Assembly (NCBI RefSeq): GCF_031143425.1 | Contig: NC_090447.1 | Location: 24,959,426 to 25,023,425 of the forward strand | Source of the DNA: Pleurodeles waltl | Lineage: Eukaryota > Chordata > Amphibia > Caudata > Salamandridae | Length of the DNA: 64,000 nt | Reading direction: 5' to 3' | The notes under the pieces: generated by a model | Told to the model about the DNA's origin: nothing | Databases searched by the model: none | What the model saw: the letters and a program-made list of their open reading frames with translations, nothing else | Part shown: positions 41,960 to 52,201 of the stretch, piece after piece | How the letters are laid out: each line of letters starts with the position of its first letter | Position numbering within the stretch: position 1 is the stretch's first letter | Position numbers and translations under genes: made by a program

Positions 41960-42372
41960 CCCACAGGTACGTACTCACAGCTTGCACAGTAAACGATTCT
42001 CCATGCAGTGAATGGCGTGTCTGAGTGGCAATGCAAGGCCTAGGCCTGTGTGACGCAGTTGAAATTGAGCCATGTGGACCCTCGAAATGGCGGCTGCCTG
42101 ACCTGTGAAGTGTGACAATGGGATGTGAGGTCAATGCGCTGGCGTGGCACACCGCGGCGGTCGGCGGTCGAAGACCGCGGCGCGAAGCCGCATTGGTTAA
42201 CATTGAAGCCTATGGGTTTCAGGAGCCAATGGCGAAGGGCGCCGGCGGTGGCGGTACGCACCGCCGCGGACGTGACCGCCATTTCCTATCTACTTATCCA
42301 CTTGCGACTTGAACTTTCACAGGAGAGGACCTATACTGCAAGTGTTGCTGTGACCTCGGTCTGGAAGGGACA
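41960..42372. promoter_or_regulatory. Divergent promoter region of Harbinger B
   Basis: It separates transposase and gene II by 413 bp. It holds the near-palindrome gcggtcggcggtcgaagacc with following gcggcgcg, an inverted CCAAT box (cattggttaac, 42190), a direct one (gagccaatggcg, 42223) and further GGCGGT copies (ggcggtggcggtacgcaccg). No TATA box is seen. CpG-rich, CCAAT-containing, TATA-less intervals between divergent genes are typical two-way promoters. The GGCGGT motifs could let the Myb-like products control their own expression; that is inference. Confidence 0.6.
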
Positions 42373-44892
42373 ATGGCTGCTGCGACTGGGGAAAGGGCCC
42401 CTGCCTTCACTGGAGAGGAGTTGGAGAAACTTGTGGATGGGGTCCTCCCCCAGTATGCGCTACTCTACGGTCCTCCAGACCAACAAGTGAGTTTAATTCA
42501 ATATGGATTTGGGGCCACTGGCTGGCTTGGGGGCCTGGCGGGGGGCCTGGCGGGGATGGGGGGCATGTTGGGGCTGGCGGGGGGCCTGGCGGGGGGCCTG
42601 GCGGGGGGCCTGGCGGGGATGGGGGGCATGTTGGGGCTGGCGGGGGGCCTGGTGGGGGGCATGGCGGGGATGGGGGGCATGTTGGGCCTGGCGGGGGGCC
42701 TGGCGGGGATGGGGGGCATGTTGCGGCTGGCGGGGGGCCTGGCGGGGGGCCTGGCGGGGATGGGGGGCATGTTGGGGCTGGCGGGGGGCCTGGCGGGGGG
42801 CATGGCGGGCATGGGGGGCATGTTGGGCCTGGCGGGGGCCTGGCGGGGATGGGGGGCATGTTGGGGCTGGCGGGGGGCCTGGCAGGGGGCCTGGCGGGGA
42901 TGGGGGGCATGTTGGGGCTGGCGGGGGGCCTGGCGGGGGGCCTGGCGGGGATGGGGGGCGTTGGGCCACTGGCAACGAAAATGCAGACAAACTTGAACGT
43001 GGTATTTCTCCCTCCCTGTACGTGTCACATAGGTCCGCGCCCATGAGAAGATCGGGATTTGGCGTGCCATCGCCAAGGAAGTCCGGACCCTGGGGGTCCA
43101 CCATCGACGGGGCACCCACTGCCGCAAGAGGTGGGAGGACATCCGCCGCGGGACCAAGAAGACCGCCGAGTCTCTGCTGGGGATGGCCTCCCAACGTAGG
43201 CGGGGTGCCTGCCGTCAACTGACCCCCCTGATGTTCCGGATCCTGGCGGTGGCCTACCCTGATTTGGATGGGCGCGTGAGGGCAGCACAGCAGACACAAG
43301 GGGGTGAGTACAAGCATCATCTACTCTGTTGTCGCGCAGTGGAGGTGTCTGGGTGGGGGAGGAGGGCTGTGGGTCCCCCTAGGCCAGGGCGATATCTGTA
43401 GGCTGGGCACCCCCGTAAGCCCCTGTGTCCCCAGCCACCACCCTCAGTAGTGTGTCAGTACAGCCATCCCTGGGCCGTGTCATCCATGGGTGCAGTTGTC
43501 AACTCTAGGCGTGTAGGGCATGTTCCACGGAATGCGTAGCGGACCCCAAGTGCGCAACTTAGTGCAGGGGGCATCTGTGTCTGTCATGTCCGCTAACTGT
43601 ACCGGTGATCCATGTACTCAAAATCTCTTTATTTCTCTCTCCCCCCACCCTTTTTGTTTGTCTTTCTGTGCTTGTGTGCATCAGCATCATCAGGCGGAGG
43701 AGAAGTGGCATCGGGGCAGGAGGGAGCTGCATCTCACATGGCCCAGGAGGGCCATGCCACAGAGTCTGACTGGACCAGTGAGACGGAGGGCGAGGGGAGC
43801 TCCACAACGGGGACGACTGGACCCTGCAGCGACACGGACACGTCCTCGGAAGGGAGCTCCCTTGCGGGGGTGGCACCATCCGTGCCCCCCGCCATTACAG
43901 GTACAGCCGCCACCCAGCGCACCATCTCCGCCCTCCCAGCAGCCCCTCAGCGTTCGCCCCGTGCCCGCTCTGCCAGGAAGCCGGGCATCTCCTTCGCCCC
44001 AGGCACCTCAGGCCCTGCCCCTGTTACCCCCGCTGCCCTCAGTGAGGAGGTCATTGACCTCCTCCGAACGCTCATTGTTGGGCAGACTACCCTTTTGAAT
44101 GCCATCCAGGGGGTGGAGAGGGAGGTTCATCGCAGCAATGCGTACCTGGAGGGCATTCATTCGGGTCAGGCTGCCCATCAGCGATCGTTCCAGGCTCTGG
44201 CCTCAGCACTGACGGCAGCCATTGTCCCTGTCTCCTGCCTCCCTCTACTAACTCCCTCCTCCCAGTCTCCTGTTCCTCTGCCTGTCCCACCCACACCATC
44301 AGACCAGCCTGCACACACCTCAACACCCAAGAGCAGCTCATCCAAACATAAGCACCACAGATCACGCAGACATTCACACAAGCAACATTCCGATGCAGAC
44401 ATGCCAACAGTCACTACCACCTCTGTGACCCCCACCTCCTCGTCTCCCTCCTCCCTCCCTGTGACGTCTACACTCACACCTTCATTCACCTCACCATCAG
44501 CCAGTGTTTCCATCACCAGCATACCCTACACTCCAGTCCGCACACGTGCAGTCACCACCCCCACTGCCATTTACACGTCCCCTGTGTCCTCTCCCACTGT
44601 GTCTGTCACCCCCTCTTCCACACCACACAAACGCAGCCACCCACCCACCCAACAGCCATCCACCTCACGACAGCCTCCCGCTCCTGCACCTGCACCCAAA
44701 GACAGCAAACTTGTCTCGCCTACAACCACATCCTCTCCCTCCACTCCCATACCCACTGTACCTACCACTCTCCATTGTCCCAAGAAAATCTATCTCTCTA
44801 CTGCTACCTTCTTTCCTGACCCTGAGCCCCCCCTCCTTCTCGTCGGGGTAAAAAGAGCACCTCAGCCACCACCAGCCCTGCAGCCCCATTGA
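42373..44892 (+). CDS. Harbinger gene II: Myb/SANT-like protein, intact when spliced
   Basis: Three exons: 42373-42486, 43033-43303 and 43685-44892, joined at gtgagt/acatag and gtgagt/catcag sites in matching phase, give 1,593 nt or 530 residues with no stop. Residues 1-100 or so form a Myb/SANT-like trihelix (FTGEELEKLVDGVLP, IWRAIAKEVRTLGVHH, CRKRWEDIRR). A conserved LMFRILAVAYPDLDGR block follows, then an acidic Ser/Thr region. Next is a helical segment (SEEVIDLLRTLIVG through LNAIQGVEREVHRSN), probably for dimerisation, then a His/Lys-rich patch (KHKHHRSRRHSHK) and a Ser/Thr/Pro-rich tail. It is only distantly like gene I. Role inferred: second DNA-binding partner of the transposase. The true C-terminus may extend into 44889-45329 by a frame change. 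Confidence 0.85.
42530..42965. repeat. G-rich minisatellite in gene II intron 1 of Harbinger B
   Basis: Units of 15-18 bp and multiples built from ggcctggcggggggcctggc and ggggatggggggcatgttgg, with runs of 4-6 G on the plus strand. Copies A and D have ordinary intron text here. The absence of stops on both strands makes long false reading frames. Confidence 0.95.
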
Positions 44893-45330
44893 CAAGGGTG
44901 CAGGGGTATTGGAGCCCACCAGCCCGCAGGTCTGGATCTTCGCCCAGCAGCAAGGGGACAGCCAGCCCACCCCCTGGGAAGAGGAGCAGAAGGCGGAAGG
45001 GCCGCCGCCGGAGCCCGGATTCGATATCCCCCCAGGACACTAGCCAGCCACCGTCAACAGCCACAACTCCAAAGGGAGGAAAGGGCCACAGACTCCCGAC
45101 TAAGGAGGGCAAGGGCAGCAAGGCGGAGAAGTCAGGCAGCAGGCCTGCTACCCATGGAGGACCCGTCACAGCTGCCCAGGAGGAGCCCGCAACCCCCATA
45201 GCCGCTGCCTCGGGAGGAACCGGCACAGCTGCCCCGGGAGAGCCCACCACCCCCATAGCCGCTGCCCAGGGAGGACCCAGCCCAGCTGGCCAGGAGGGCC
45301 CCACCACCCACAGCCCAGGTGGGCATTGAA
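44893..45330 (+). other. Possible C-terminal extension of gene II, basic and Ala/Pro-rich
   Basis: Frame 44889-45329 encodes a basic stretch (GKRSRRRKGRRRSPDS) and Ala/Pro repeats (AAQEEPATP, then PIAAAQGGP). The matching place in copy A holds a Gln/Ser-rich text followed by an 11-residue repeat. Because both copies keep coding-like, repeat-rich text after the gene II stop in another frame, the ancestral protein may have continued here. This is inference. Confidence 0.4.
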
Positions 45331-45393
45331 GGAGCACCATCCCCGCTGCCCAGGAGGGCACCACCAGGCAATGAGCAGTTGGCCATAGAATGG

Positions 45394-45890
45394 CCGCCGT
45401 CTCCAGCACCGCTCCGCTGGGGACCGCCGTCTCAAGAACCGCTGAACTGGGCCCTTCAAGGCAGGAACCGCTGAACTTGGCCCTTCAAGGCAGGAACCGC
45501 TGAACTGGGCCCCGCCGTCTCCAGCACCGCTCCGCTGGGGACCGCCGTCTCAAGAACCGCTGAACTGGGCCCTTCAAGGCAGGAACCGCTGAACTGGGCC
45601 CCGCCGTCTCCAGCACCGCTCCGCTGGGGACCGCCGTCTCAAGAACCGCTGAACTGGGCCCTTCAAGGCAGGAACCGCTGAACTGGGCCCTTCAAGGCAA
45701 GAACCGCTGAACTGGGCCCCGCCGTCTCCAGCACCGCTCCGCTGGGGACCGCCGTCTCAAGAACCGCTGAACTGGGCCCTTCAAGGCAGGAACCGCTGAA
45801 CTGGGCCCCGCCGTCTCCAGCACCGCTCCGCTGGGGACCGCCGTCTCAAGAACCGCTGAACTGGGCCCTTCCAGCCAGGAACCGCTGGCC
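45394..45890. repeat. About 89/118 bp minisatellite in Harbinger B
   Basis: Higher-order array made of ccgccgtctccagcaccgct plus variable numbers of a 30 bp piece (gaaccgctgaactgggccc). Unit starts are at about 45394, 45512, 45601, 45720 and 45808, alternating about 118 and 89 bp. Confidence 0.9.
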
Positions 45891-45984
45891 CTTTGGCAGA
45901 CGTGGCAGGGCAGGATCTGTCTCGGGCAGGGCTGCAGGATGTCCTCTGGCCAACATGCCTCCTCCAGTGGCAGTGGAGTCTGTT

Positions 45985-46215
45985 ATGGACTGTTTGGACT
46001 GTGGCTTTGCTCTCCCCAGGATGGACCAATGGGCAGGCCACCCACTGTATGGACTGTTTGGACTGTGGCTTTGCTCTCCCCAGGATGGCCCAGTGGGCAG
46101 GCCACCCACTGTATGGACTGTTTGGACTGTGGCTTTGCTCTCCCCAGGATGGCCCAGTGGGCAGGCCACCCACTGTATGGACTGTTTGGACTGTGACTTT
46201 GCTCTCCCCAGGATG
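45985..46215. repeat. 64 bp tandem repeat in Harbinger B
   Basis: Four units of 64 bp share atggactgtttggactgtgg and tttgctctccccaggatgg. It is the same unit that occurs twice in copy A at 16000-16115. Confidence 0.9.
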
Positions 46216-46789
46216 GGCCAGTGGTCATGGAGTCCCGTCGTGGATCTGGCGTCGTGTACTCAAGTGGCTGAGGTGCCCCCCCTTCCCTTCCCCCTGAGGT
46301 GCCTGTCCTTTTTTCTTTCTGATGCCCCTGCAGTGTTCTCTCCGTGGAGTTCTTGTCGTGGGACTGGGCCTTGCCCCTTTGCTCAGGACCCCTGTGGTCC
46401 ACGGACAGTGGTTGGACTACATTTAGTAGCTGTATATATTTTGTACATAGTTTATTTATTTATTTGGATTGCTGCTGTCCATTTTTCAATATATCTGCCC
46501 GTTTGAGATCTCTTCTTTTGGTCTTTGCATTATTTCGGAAGGGGGGGGGGTTTGTGGGTTGTGACAGTGATCTGTGGGAATGCATTGATGTGTGTGTTGT
46601 AGTGGGTGTGGGTGGGTGGGTGTGTGCCGGTAATCTTTTCCCTCCCCTGTGTCGTAGGTGCAGTACTCACCGATGTCTTCCGCGCCGCCGGGCGTGCTCC
46701 TGGTACAGGAGCAGATATAGGAGTGCGGGGATGACCTGCAACTCGGGTTCCATACTGCCGGGATCTCGCGTGGTGTATGTGGAGGTGAG

Positions 46790-47081
46790 CGTTTTCCCGT
46801 TCGTAGTCTGTTTCCGCCGTGTTTTTATCGGCGGTGCTCCCGCCCCGGAAAAGGTGGCGGATTGGTGGGTCGTGATAGGGTGGGCGGTACATTGTCTGCC
46901 GCCTGGCTGTTGGCGGGGACCGCCGCGCTGTTTGTTTGTTCCGCCGTGGCGGGCGGAGTGTTAATGCGGCGGGCTGTGTTGGCGGTTCCCGCCAGGGTCA
47001 GAATTGCATATTTTGGACCGCCGGCCTGTTGGCGGGTTGGCAGCCGCTTTATCACCGACCGCCAGGGTCAGAATGAGGGCC
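46790..47081. promoter_or_regulatory. Right subterminal region of Harbinger B, GGCGGT/ACCGCC cluster
   Basis: More than ten GGCGGT-type words in both orientations in under 300 bp, aligned block by block with the right end of copy A. Candidate binding sites of the element's Myb-like proteins. Confidence 0.6.
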
Positions 47082-47759
47082 TATGTCTCCACTGTTTAAA
47101 GGCATCACGGATTGCCAGAAGCTCTTTTTCAGCAATGCCATAGTTCTGTTCTGCTTCGTTCAGCTTTCGAGACATATAAGCTACAGGATGAAGTAGCCCA
47201 GTGTCTTTACTTCGTTGTGACAAGAATGCACCAATTGCCACATCTGAGGCATCTGCTTCAACTATGAATGGATTATCCACATCAGGATGAGTCAAGACTG
47301 GAGCAGTGGAAAAAGCTTCCTTCAAAGTTGAAAAGGCTCGGTCAGCTTCTGGAGACCATACAAATTTTACTTTCTTTCTCAATTACTTGGTGATTGGTAC
47401 CACTGTTTGAGAGAAATGGTTTATAAACCTGTGATAAAAGTTTGCAAAACCTAGGAAGCACTGTACATCTCGAACAGTCTTTGGAGTGGGCCAATCAGAT
47501 ACAGCTTGTACTTTCTTTTCTGCCATGACCATGCCTTAAGGGCTAAGGATAACCCCTAAAAATTAAACCGTGGCAACATGAAACTCACACTTGGTTACTT
47601 TGCAATATAAGTGATGCTTTCGTAGAGCTGTGAGAATCTTCTTGACATGCTGTACATGTTCGGTTTCATTGTCAGAGTAGGTCAAAATATCATCGATATA
47701 GACTATTGCAAATATGTCGAGATTCAGGAAAAATTGAAATGCTGCTGGAGCACGGCCTT
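47082..47759 (-). pseudogene. Gypsy-2 reverse transcriptase and RNase H, part
   Basis: Read on the minus strand, 47759-47563 holds the catalytic FAIVYIDDILTYS block and the following CKVTKCEFH. Frame 47382-47082 holds the connection (FVWSPEADRAFSTLKEAF) and RNase H with its Asp and Glu (VEADASDVAIGAFL, then YGIAEKELLAI), ending at AFKQWRH where Harbinger B is inserted. A frame break lies between 47382 and 47563. Upstream polymerase parts are cut off by Harbinger C. Confidence 0.9.
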
Positions 47760-48360
47760 GGCCCTCATTACAACACTGGCAGTAAATGCCGCTTACCGCC
47801 GTGCAGAAGACCGCCAACACACCGCCACAGCAGCGGAATTCCGCCACAGCTATTACAACCCGCAGCTCGGAATCCGCCAAAATCCAGACACCCAAACAAG
47901 TCCACCATACCAAAGGTCAATGATAAACTGGCGATAACAAAACCTCCACCGTCACGCCAACATGAATAAGCCCACACTATCACGACCCACAAATCCATGC
48001 GGCGGTCTTTCAACCGCAGTATTCCATTGGAGGTACACAGCACCACGCTCAAAATACACACACATTTACAAAGCACAACCACATTGGACAAATCGAAATA
48101 CACACACCTGATACACATCATACACACACCACTCCCACACACTCAATACAATATAAAACACATACCCACATCACCCACAAACCCCTACAACCACAATTGC
48201 GACAGAAGGCCAGAGAGAGACACCACCATCAACAAACTAGCATCTACAGGCACTCAACACTATCACTCACACAACATCCACGCACCTCACACAACACAAA
48301 CAAACACATCCCCTCACACATCACAACACACACCACCTCACACATCACCCACACCACCCC

Positions 48361-49813
48361 ATGGCACCCAAAGACACCCCAGGTTTTCTGAGGAGGAGCT
48401 CAGTGTCATGGTGGAGGAAATCATCCAATAGAGCCACAGCTATTCGGATTCACAGGTGCAGCAAACCATCATAGCTAGGAAGATGGAGGTATGGCGCAGA
48501 ATCGTGGACAGGGTCAACGCAGTGGGACAGCATCCAAGAACACGGGATGACATCAGGAAGAGGTGGAACGACCTATGGGGGAAGGTACGTTCCGTGGTTT
48601 CAAGACACCACATCGTGGTTCAGAGGACTGGCGGTGGACCCCTACCTCCTCCCCCACAACTAACAACATGGGAGGAGCAGGTCTTGGCTATACTGCATCC
48701 TGAGGGCCTCGCAGGAGTACCAGGAGGAATGGACTCTGGTAAGGCAAATCTTTCACTATTTCATCCCCCACCCTACCTGCATGCTATCACATACCCCCAC
48801 CCTCGCCCTCACCCCCATCACTCCAACTTCTCACATATGTCCCACTATCACAACCCACCCATCCCAACACCAAGCCCTGCATGCAACACCAAAGCATGGA
48901 CACCCATCACCAATGCATGGCCACTGCACATACCCACACACACCCCGACACAATTAGCACACAAGGTCCTACACAAGAATGCAAGCACTGGGGTACAGGG
49001 TCACCCACCGATTGCATACCATGGCACACACAGATGCAATAATCATGCCTTTACACCCCTGCAGGACCCATACCCAACGTCACCGGACAGGAGGTTCCAG
49101 ACATGTCCACTCACCCCACAGAAGAGGCCCACAGTGGTGACAGCAGCACTGTCCAACTGGATCTAGGTGACCAGGCAGGCCCTTTCTGGGACCTCGGGAC
49201 AGTCGGTTCCCCTCACACTGGCACAAGCCACAACAGAGCCTCCCCCCTCTGGAAACACCAACACAGCACCCACCCAGCGGGCCCATACCTCTGTCCCCAG
49301 GACACGTCAAGCAGCAGTGTGTCCACCACTACAGGGAACCCAGGCTAACCCACCAAGCCAACAACAGCAGGGACCTGGGGGCAGTGGCACTGGGCACACG
49401 GTTCAGGGGACAGAGGCCAGGAACACAGGGGAACTGGGAGGGCTGCTGTGCGACAGAGGGAGGACAGGCCCAGGGAACCCACTCTCCACGAGGCCCTCTC
49501 CAACTTCATGGGAGCCTACTACCATTCCCAGGAGATGATGGCAACAGTACTGGCCAAGTTTCAGGAGACCCAGCAGATGCAGGAGGAACAGTATTTGGGG
49601 TTCAGGGAGGAACTCAAAGCCATCAATTCCACCCTGGGCACCATTGTAGGGGTGCTGAAGGAACTCATCAATACCAGGAGGGACACTGTGGCACAAGAAG
49701 GGGCCCCTGACACTAGCCTGGACGATGAACTACCCACCACCTCCGCCGGCGCTAGTGGACAGGAGGCACTGCCACGGGACCACGACACCAGCACCCCACT
49801 CCCTGCAGATTGA
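48361..49813 (+). pseudogene. Harbinger C gene I: Myb/SANT-like protein, broken
   Basis: Exon 1 starts with the ancestral ATG (48361) but loses one C within the first five codons and one more base near 48433. The trihelix (MEVWRRIVDRVNAVGQHP, RKRWNDLWGKVR) is then open in frame 48456-48738. Donor gtaagg is at 48739 and the acceptor cctgcag ends at 49064. Exon 2 (49065-49813) contains the linker and the helical segment (EPTLHEALSNFMGAYY, TIVGVLKELINTR). It shows the full exon 2 start that copy B lacks. Polyadenylation signal at 50072. Confidence 0.8.
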
Positions 49814-50363
49814 GAACCACCCCGCAAGCAGTCCCTGAGATCCAGGACAAAGACAGAAAACAATGCCAAGACCCGCCAAGAAATGATACCACCCTGATTG
49901 CCATCCTTTTGTCCCACTTTGTCACCCTGTCCATCCATCAACTGCCCAGCTCCACTTCCTATGCCCCTTTGGACAATGCACCTGTGAGACTAATAGACTG
50001 GACTCTGCCATAGACATTCCTCCACCGTCACCCCTCACCATTTTACAACCCCCTCCACTATTTAGCACTTAAATAAACACCCTTAAATCACAAAACTATC
50101 TGGAGTCAGTCTGTGCTTTCGAAAATGTGTATTTGCAATAACAGGAAAAATGATATATCCATTGTATTGTCAACATACCCATGTCACACAGCTCTAGTCC
50201 ACGAGGAAACAAAACAGATGTCACACAGTGGGACCCACATCTGTGAAATCGAAAGGCAAAAGTGTCAATTCAGGGTCCATACACTGGGTGAAAGTGACAG
50301 ACAGATGAGAGGTAGAACAAGTGTATCAGATGTAGCAGGCAGTGATGTCTTCTTACCTGTGTC

Positions 50364-51539
50364 TCACTGGAAGTACTGATGAATCACCGTGTTTCTGTTG
50401 TCGATATCCTCTTCTTCTGCTTCCTCGTCTTCACTGTCCACAGGCTCCACAGCTGCCACAAGACCTCCATCTGGATCATCCTCCTGCAGAAAAGGCACCT
50501 GTCGTCGCAAAGCCAAGTTGTGAAGTATACAGCAGACCACGATGATCTGGCACACCTTCTTTGGTGAGTAGAATAGGGAACCACCTGTCATATGGAGGCA
50601 CCGGAACCTGGCCTTCAGGAGGCCGAAGGCCCTTTCTATAACCCTCCTAGTTCGCCCATGTGCCTCATTCATTGTAGAGTTCCTCTGCCCTTGTCCTGGG
50701 ATTTCTCACTGGGGTCAGTAGCCATGACAGGTTGGAGTAGCCAGAGTCACCTACAAATGTCGAGGGACAACTGTTAGACACACACTAACCCTTAGGTACA
50801 ACTCCAGATCCAGACAACTATTCACACTGTATAGGGTCCATGTCCTCACCTAACAGCCACACACGGTGCCTCTGGAGTTGCCCCATCACATAATGGATGC
50901 TGCTATTCCTCAGTTTGTAAGCGTCATGCACTGAGCCAGGAAACTTGGTGTTCACATGGGAGATGTACTAGTCGGCCAAACACACCATCTGCACATTCAT
51001 AGAATGGTAACTCTTCTGGTTTCTGTACACCTGTTCACTCCTGCGGGGGGGACCAAGACCACATGTGTCCCATCAATGGCACCTATGATATTGGGGATAT
51101 GTCCCAGGGCATAGAAGTCACCTTTCACTGTTGGCAAATCCTCCACCTGAGGGAAAACGATGGAGCTGCGCATGTGTTTCAGCAGGGCAGACAACACTCT
51201 GGACAACACGTTGGAAAACATAGACTGGGACATCCCTGATGCTATGGCCGCTGTCATCTGAAAATACCTACTTGCCAGGAAATGGAGTACTGACAGGACC
51301 TGCACTAGAGGGGTTATCCCTGTGGGATGGCGGATAGCTGACCTCAGGTCCGGCTCCAACTGGGCACACAGTTCCAGGATTGTGGCACAGTCCAGTCTGT
51401 AGGTGACAATTACATGTCGCTTTTCCATTGTTAACAGGTCCACCAGCGGTCTGTACACCGGAGGATGGCGCCATCTCCTCATCTGCCCCAGCAGACGTGC
51501 CCTATGGACGAGAACAGCGAGCAGAGGGTCAGCCAACAC
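50364..51539 (-). pseudogene. Harbinger C transposase with an intron, broken
   Basis: The N-terminal part (51539-50997) includes the first Asp (GAIDGTHVVL). The C-terminal part (50672-50364) includes the Glu (RRVIERAFG) and acidic tail. Between them the minus strand contains a 99 bp insert, 50849-50751, that starts GTGAGG, ends TTTGTAG and splits the Gly codon just before the second catalytic Asp. Removing it restores the text seen in copies A and B. Defects: a frameshift near 51045 in a G run, a CAG to TAG stop near 50970, and a rearranged spot near 50672. The intron is the feature that sets this copy apart. Confidence 0.85.
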
Positions 51540-51576
51540 TGAGGTACGAAAACACTACTTTATTGCACACATGCAG

Positions 51577-51980
51577 GCAGGCTGCAGTGGCAGGCCTGTG
51601 TAAGAATTGTCAGAGCTCCCTATGGGTGGCAAAAGAAATGCTGCAGCCCATAGGGATCTCCTGGAACCCCAATACCCTGGGTACCTCAGTACCATATACA
51701 AGGGAATTATATGGGTGTACCAGTATGCCAATGTGAATTCGTAAATTTAGTCACTAGCCTGTAGTGGCAAATTTGGAAAGCAGAGAGAGTATAAACACTG
51801 AGGTTCTGGTTAGCAGAGCCTCAGTGATACAGTTAGGCACCACAAAGGGAACACATACAGGGCACATACTATGAGCACTGGAGCACTGCCTGGCAGGGTC
51901 CAAGTGACACAAGGACTAAAACAACATACATACAGTGAAATATGGGGGTAATATGCCAGGCAAGATGGTACTTTCCTACA
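51577..51980 (-). repeat. Gmr1 3-prime LTR, truncated
   Basis: It aligns with 59805-60178 with modest divergence. It ends (plus strand) in ctttcctaca at 51980, directly followed by the polypurine tract complement caaccctccccaaacaaagg. The first matched base, 51577, is the junction with Harbinger C. Confidence 0.9.
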
Positions 51981-52000
51981 CAACCCTCCCCAAACAAAGG
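51981..52000 (-). other. Gmr1 polypurine tract
   Basis: The minus strand reads cctttgtttggggagggttg just before the LTR start. Confidence 0.75.
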
Positions 52001-52201
52001 ACAATAAGACTAGCCATGACCTGATGAGTCTTCATTGTCTAAGTGGAAATATCTGGAGAGTCCATCTGCATTGGAGTGGGTACTCCCAGGTCTATGTTCC
52101 ACTGTATAGTCCATTCCCTGTAGAGATATGGACCACCTCAACAATTTAGGGTTTTCACCATTCATTTGTTTTAGCCAAAGTAGAGGTTTGTGGTCTGTCT
52201 G

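Larger units (their letters stand above)
38450..47081 (+). mobile_element. PIF/Harbinger DNA transposon, copy B (8.6 kb, best preserved)
   Basis: The ends read ggtggtcattctgacc and ggtcagaatgagggcc, inverted with three mismatches, and are flanked by TAT on both sides (38447-38449 and 47082-47084). Removing the element and one TAT restores the RNase H reading frame of Gypsy-2 without a gap, which proves the borders. Content: gene I (broken), intact transposase, intact gene II, several minisatellites and motif-rich ends. Typical Harbingers are 2-6 kb with one transposase and one Myb-like gene, so this is long and carries one extra gene. Confidence 0.95.
35162..47759 (-). mobile_element. Ty3/Gypsy chromovirus (Gypsy-2), split by Harbinger B and C
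   Basis: Parts 35162-38449 and 47082-47759 belong to one minus-strand element. From right to left they give reverse transcriptase C-terminal half, RNase H, integrase, chromodomain, polypurine tract and 3-prime LTR. Harbinger B lies inside RNase H. Harbinger C lies in the reverse transcriptase at 47760. Everything upstream of that point (gag, protease, 5-prime LTR) is missing from the window. Confidence 0.9.
47760..51576 (+). mobile_element. PIF/Harbinger copy C, left half only
   Basis: The left end ggccctcattacaac starts inside the Gypsy-2 reverse transcriptase. Gene I and the transposase follow as in copies A and B. The element stops 35-40 bp beyond the transposase start, at the border of the Gmr1 LTR. 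Gene II, minisatellites and right end are missing, so no target duplication can be tested. Confidence 0.9.

Noticed and set aside
42373..43320. Long Gly/Leu/Met-rich and Pro-rich frames on both strands
   Set aside because: They run through the G-rich intron minisatellite. Exon 1 of gene II ends at a good GT donor at 42487 and homology resumes at the acceptor, so the array is intronic.
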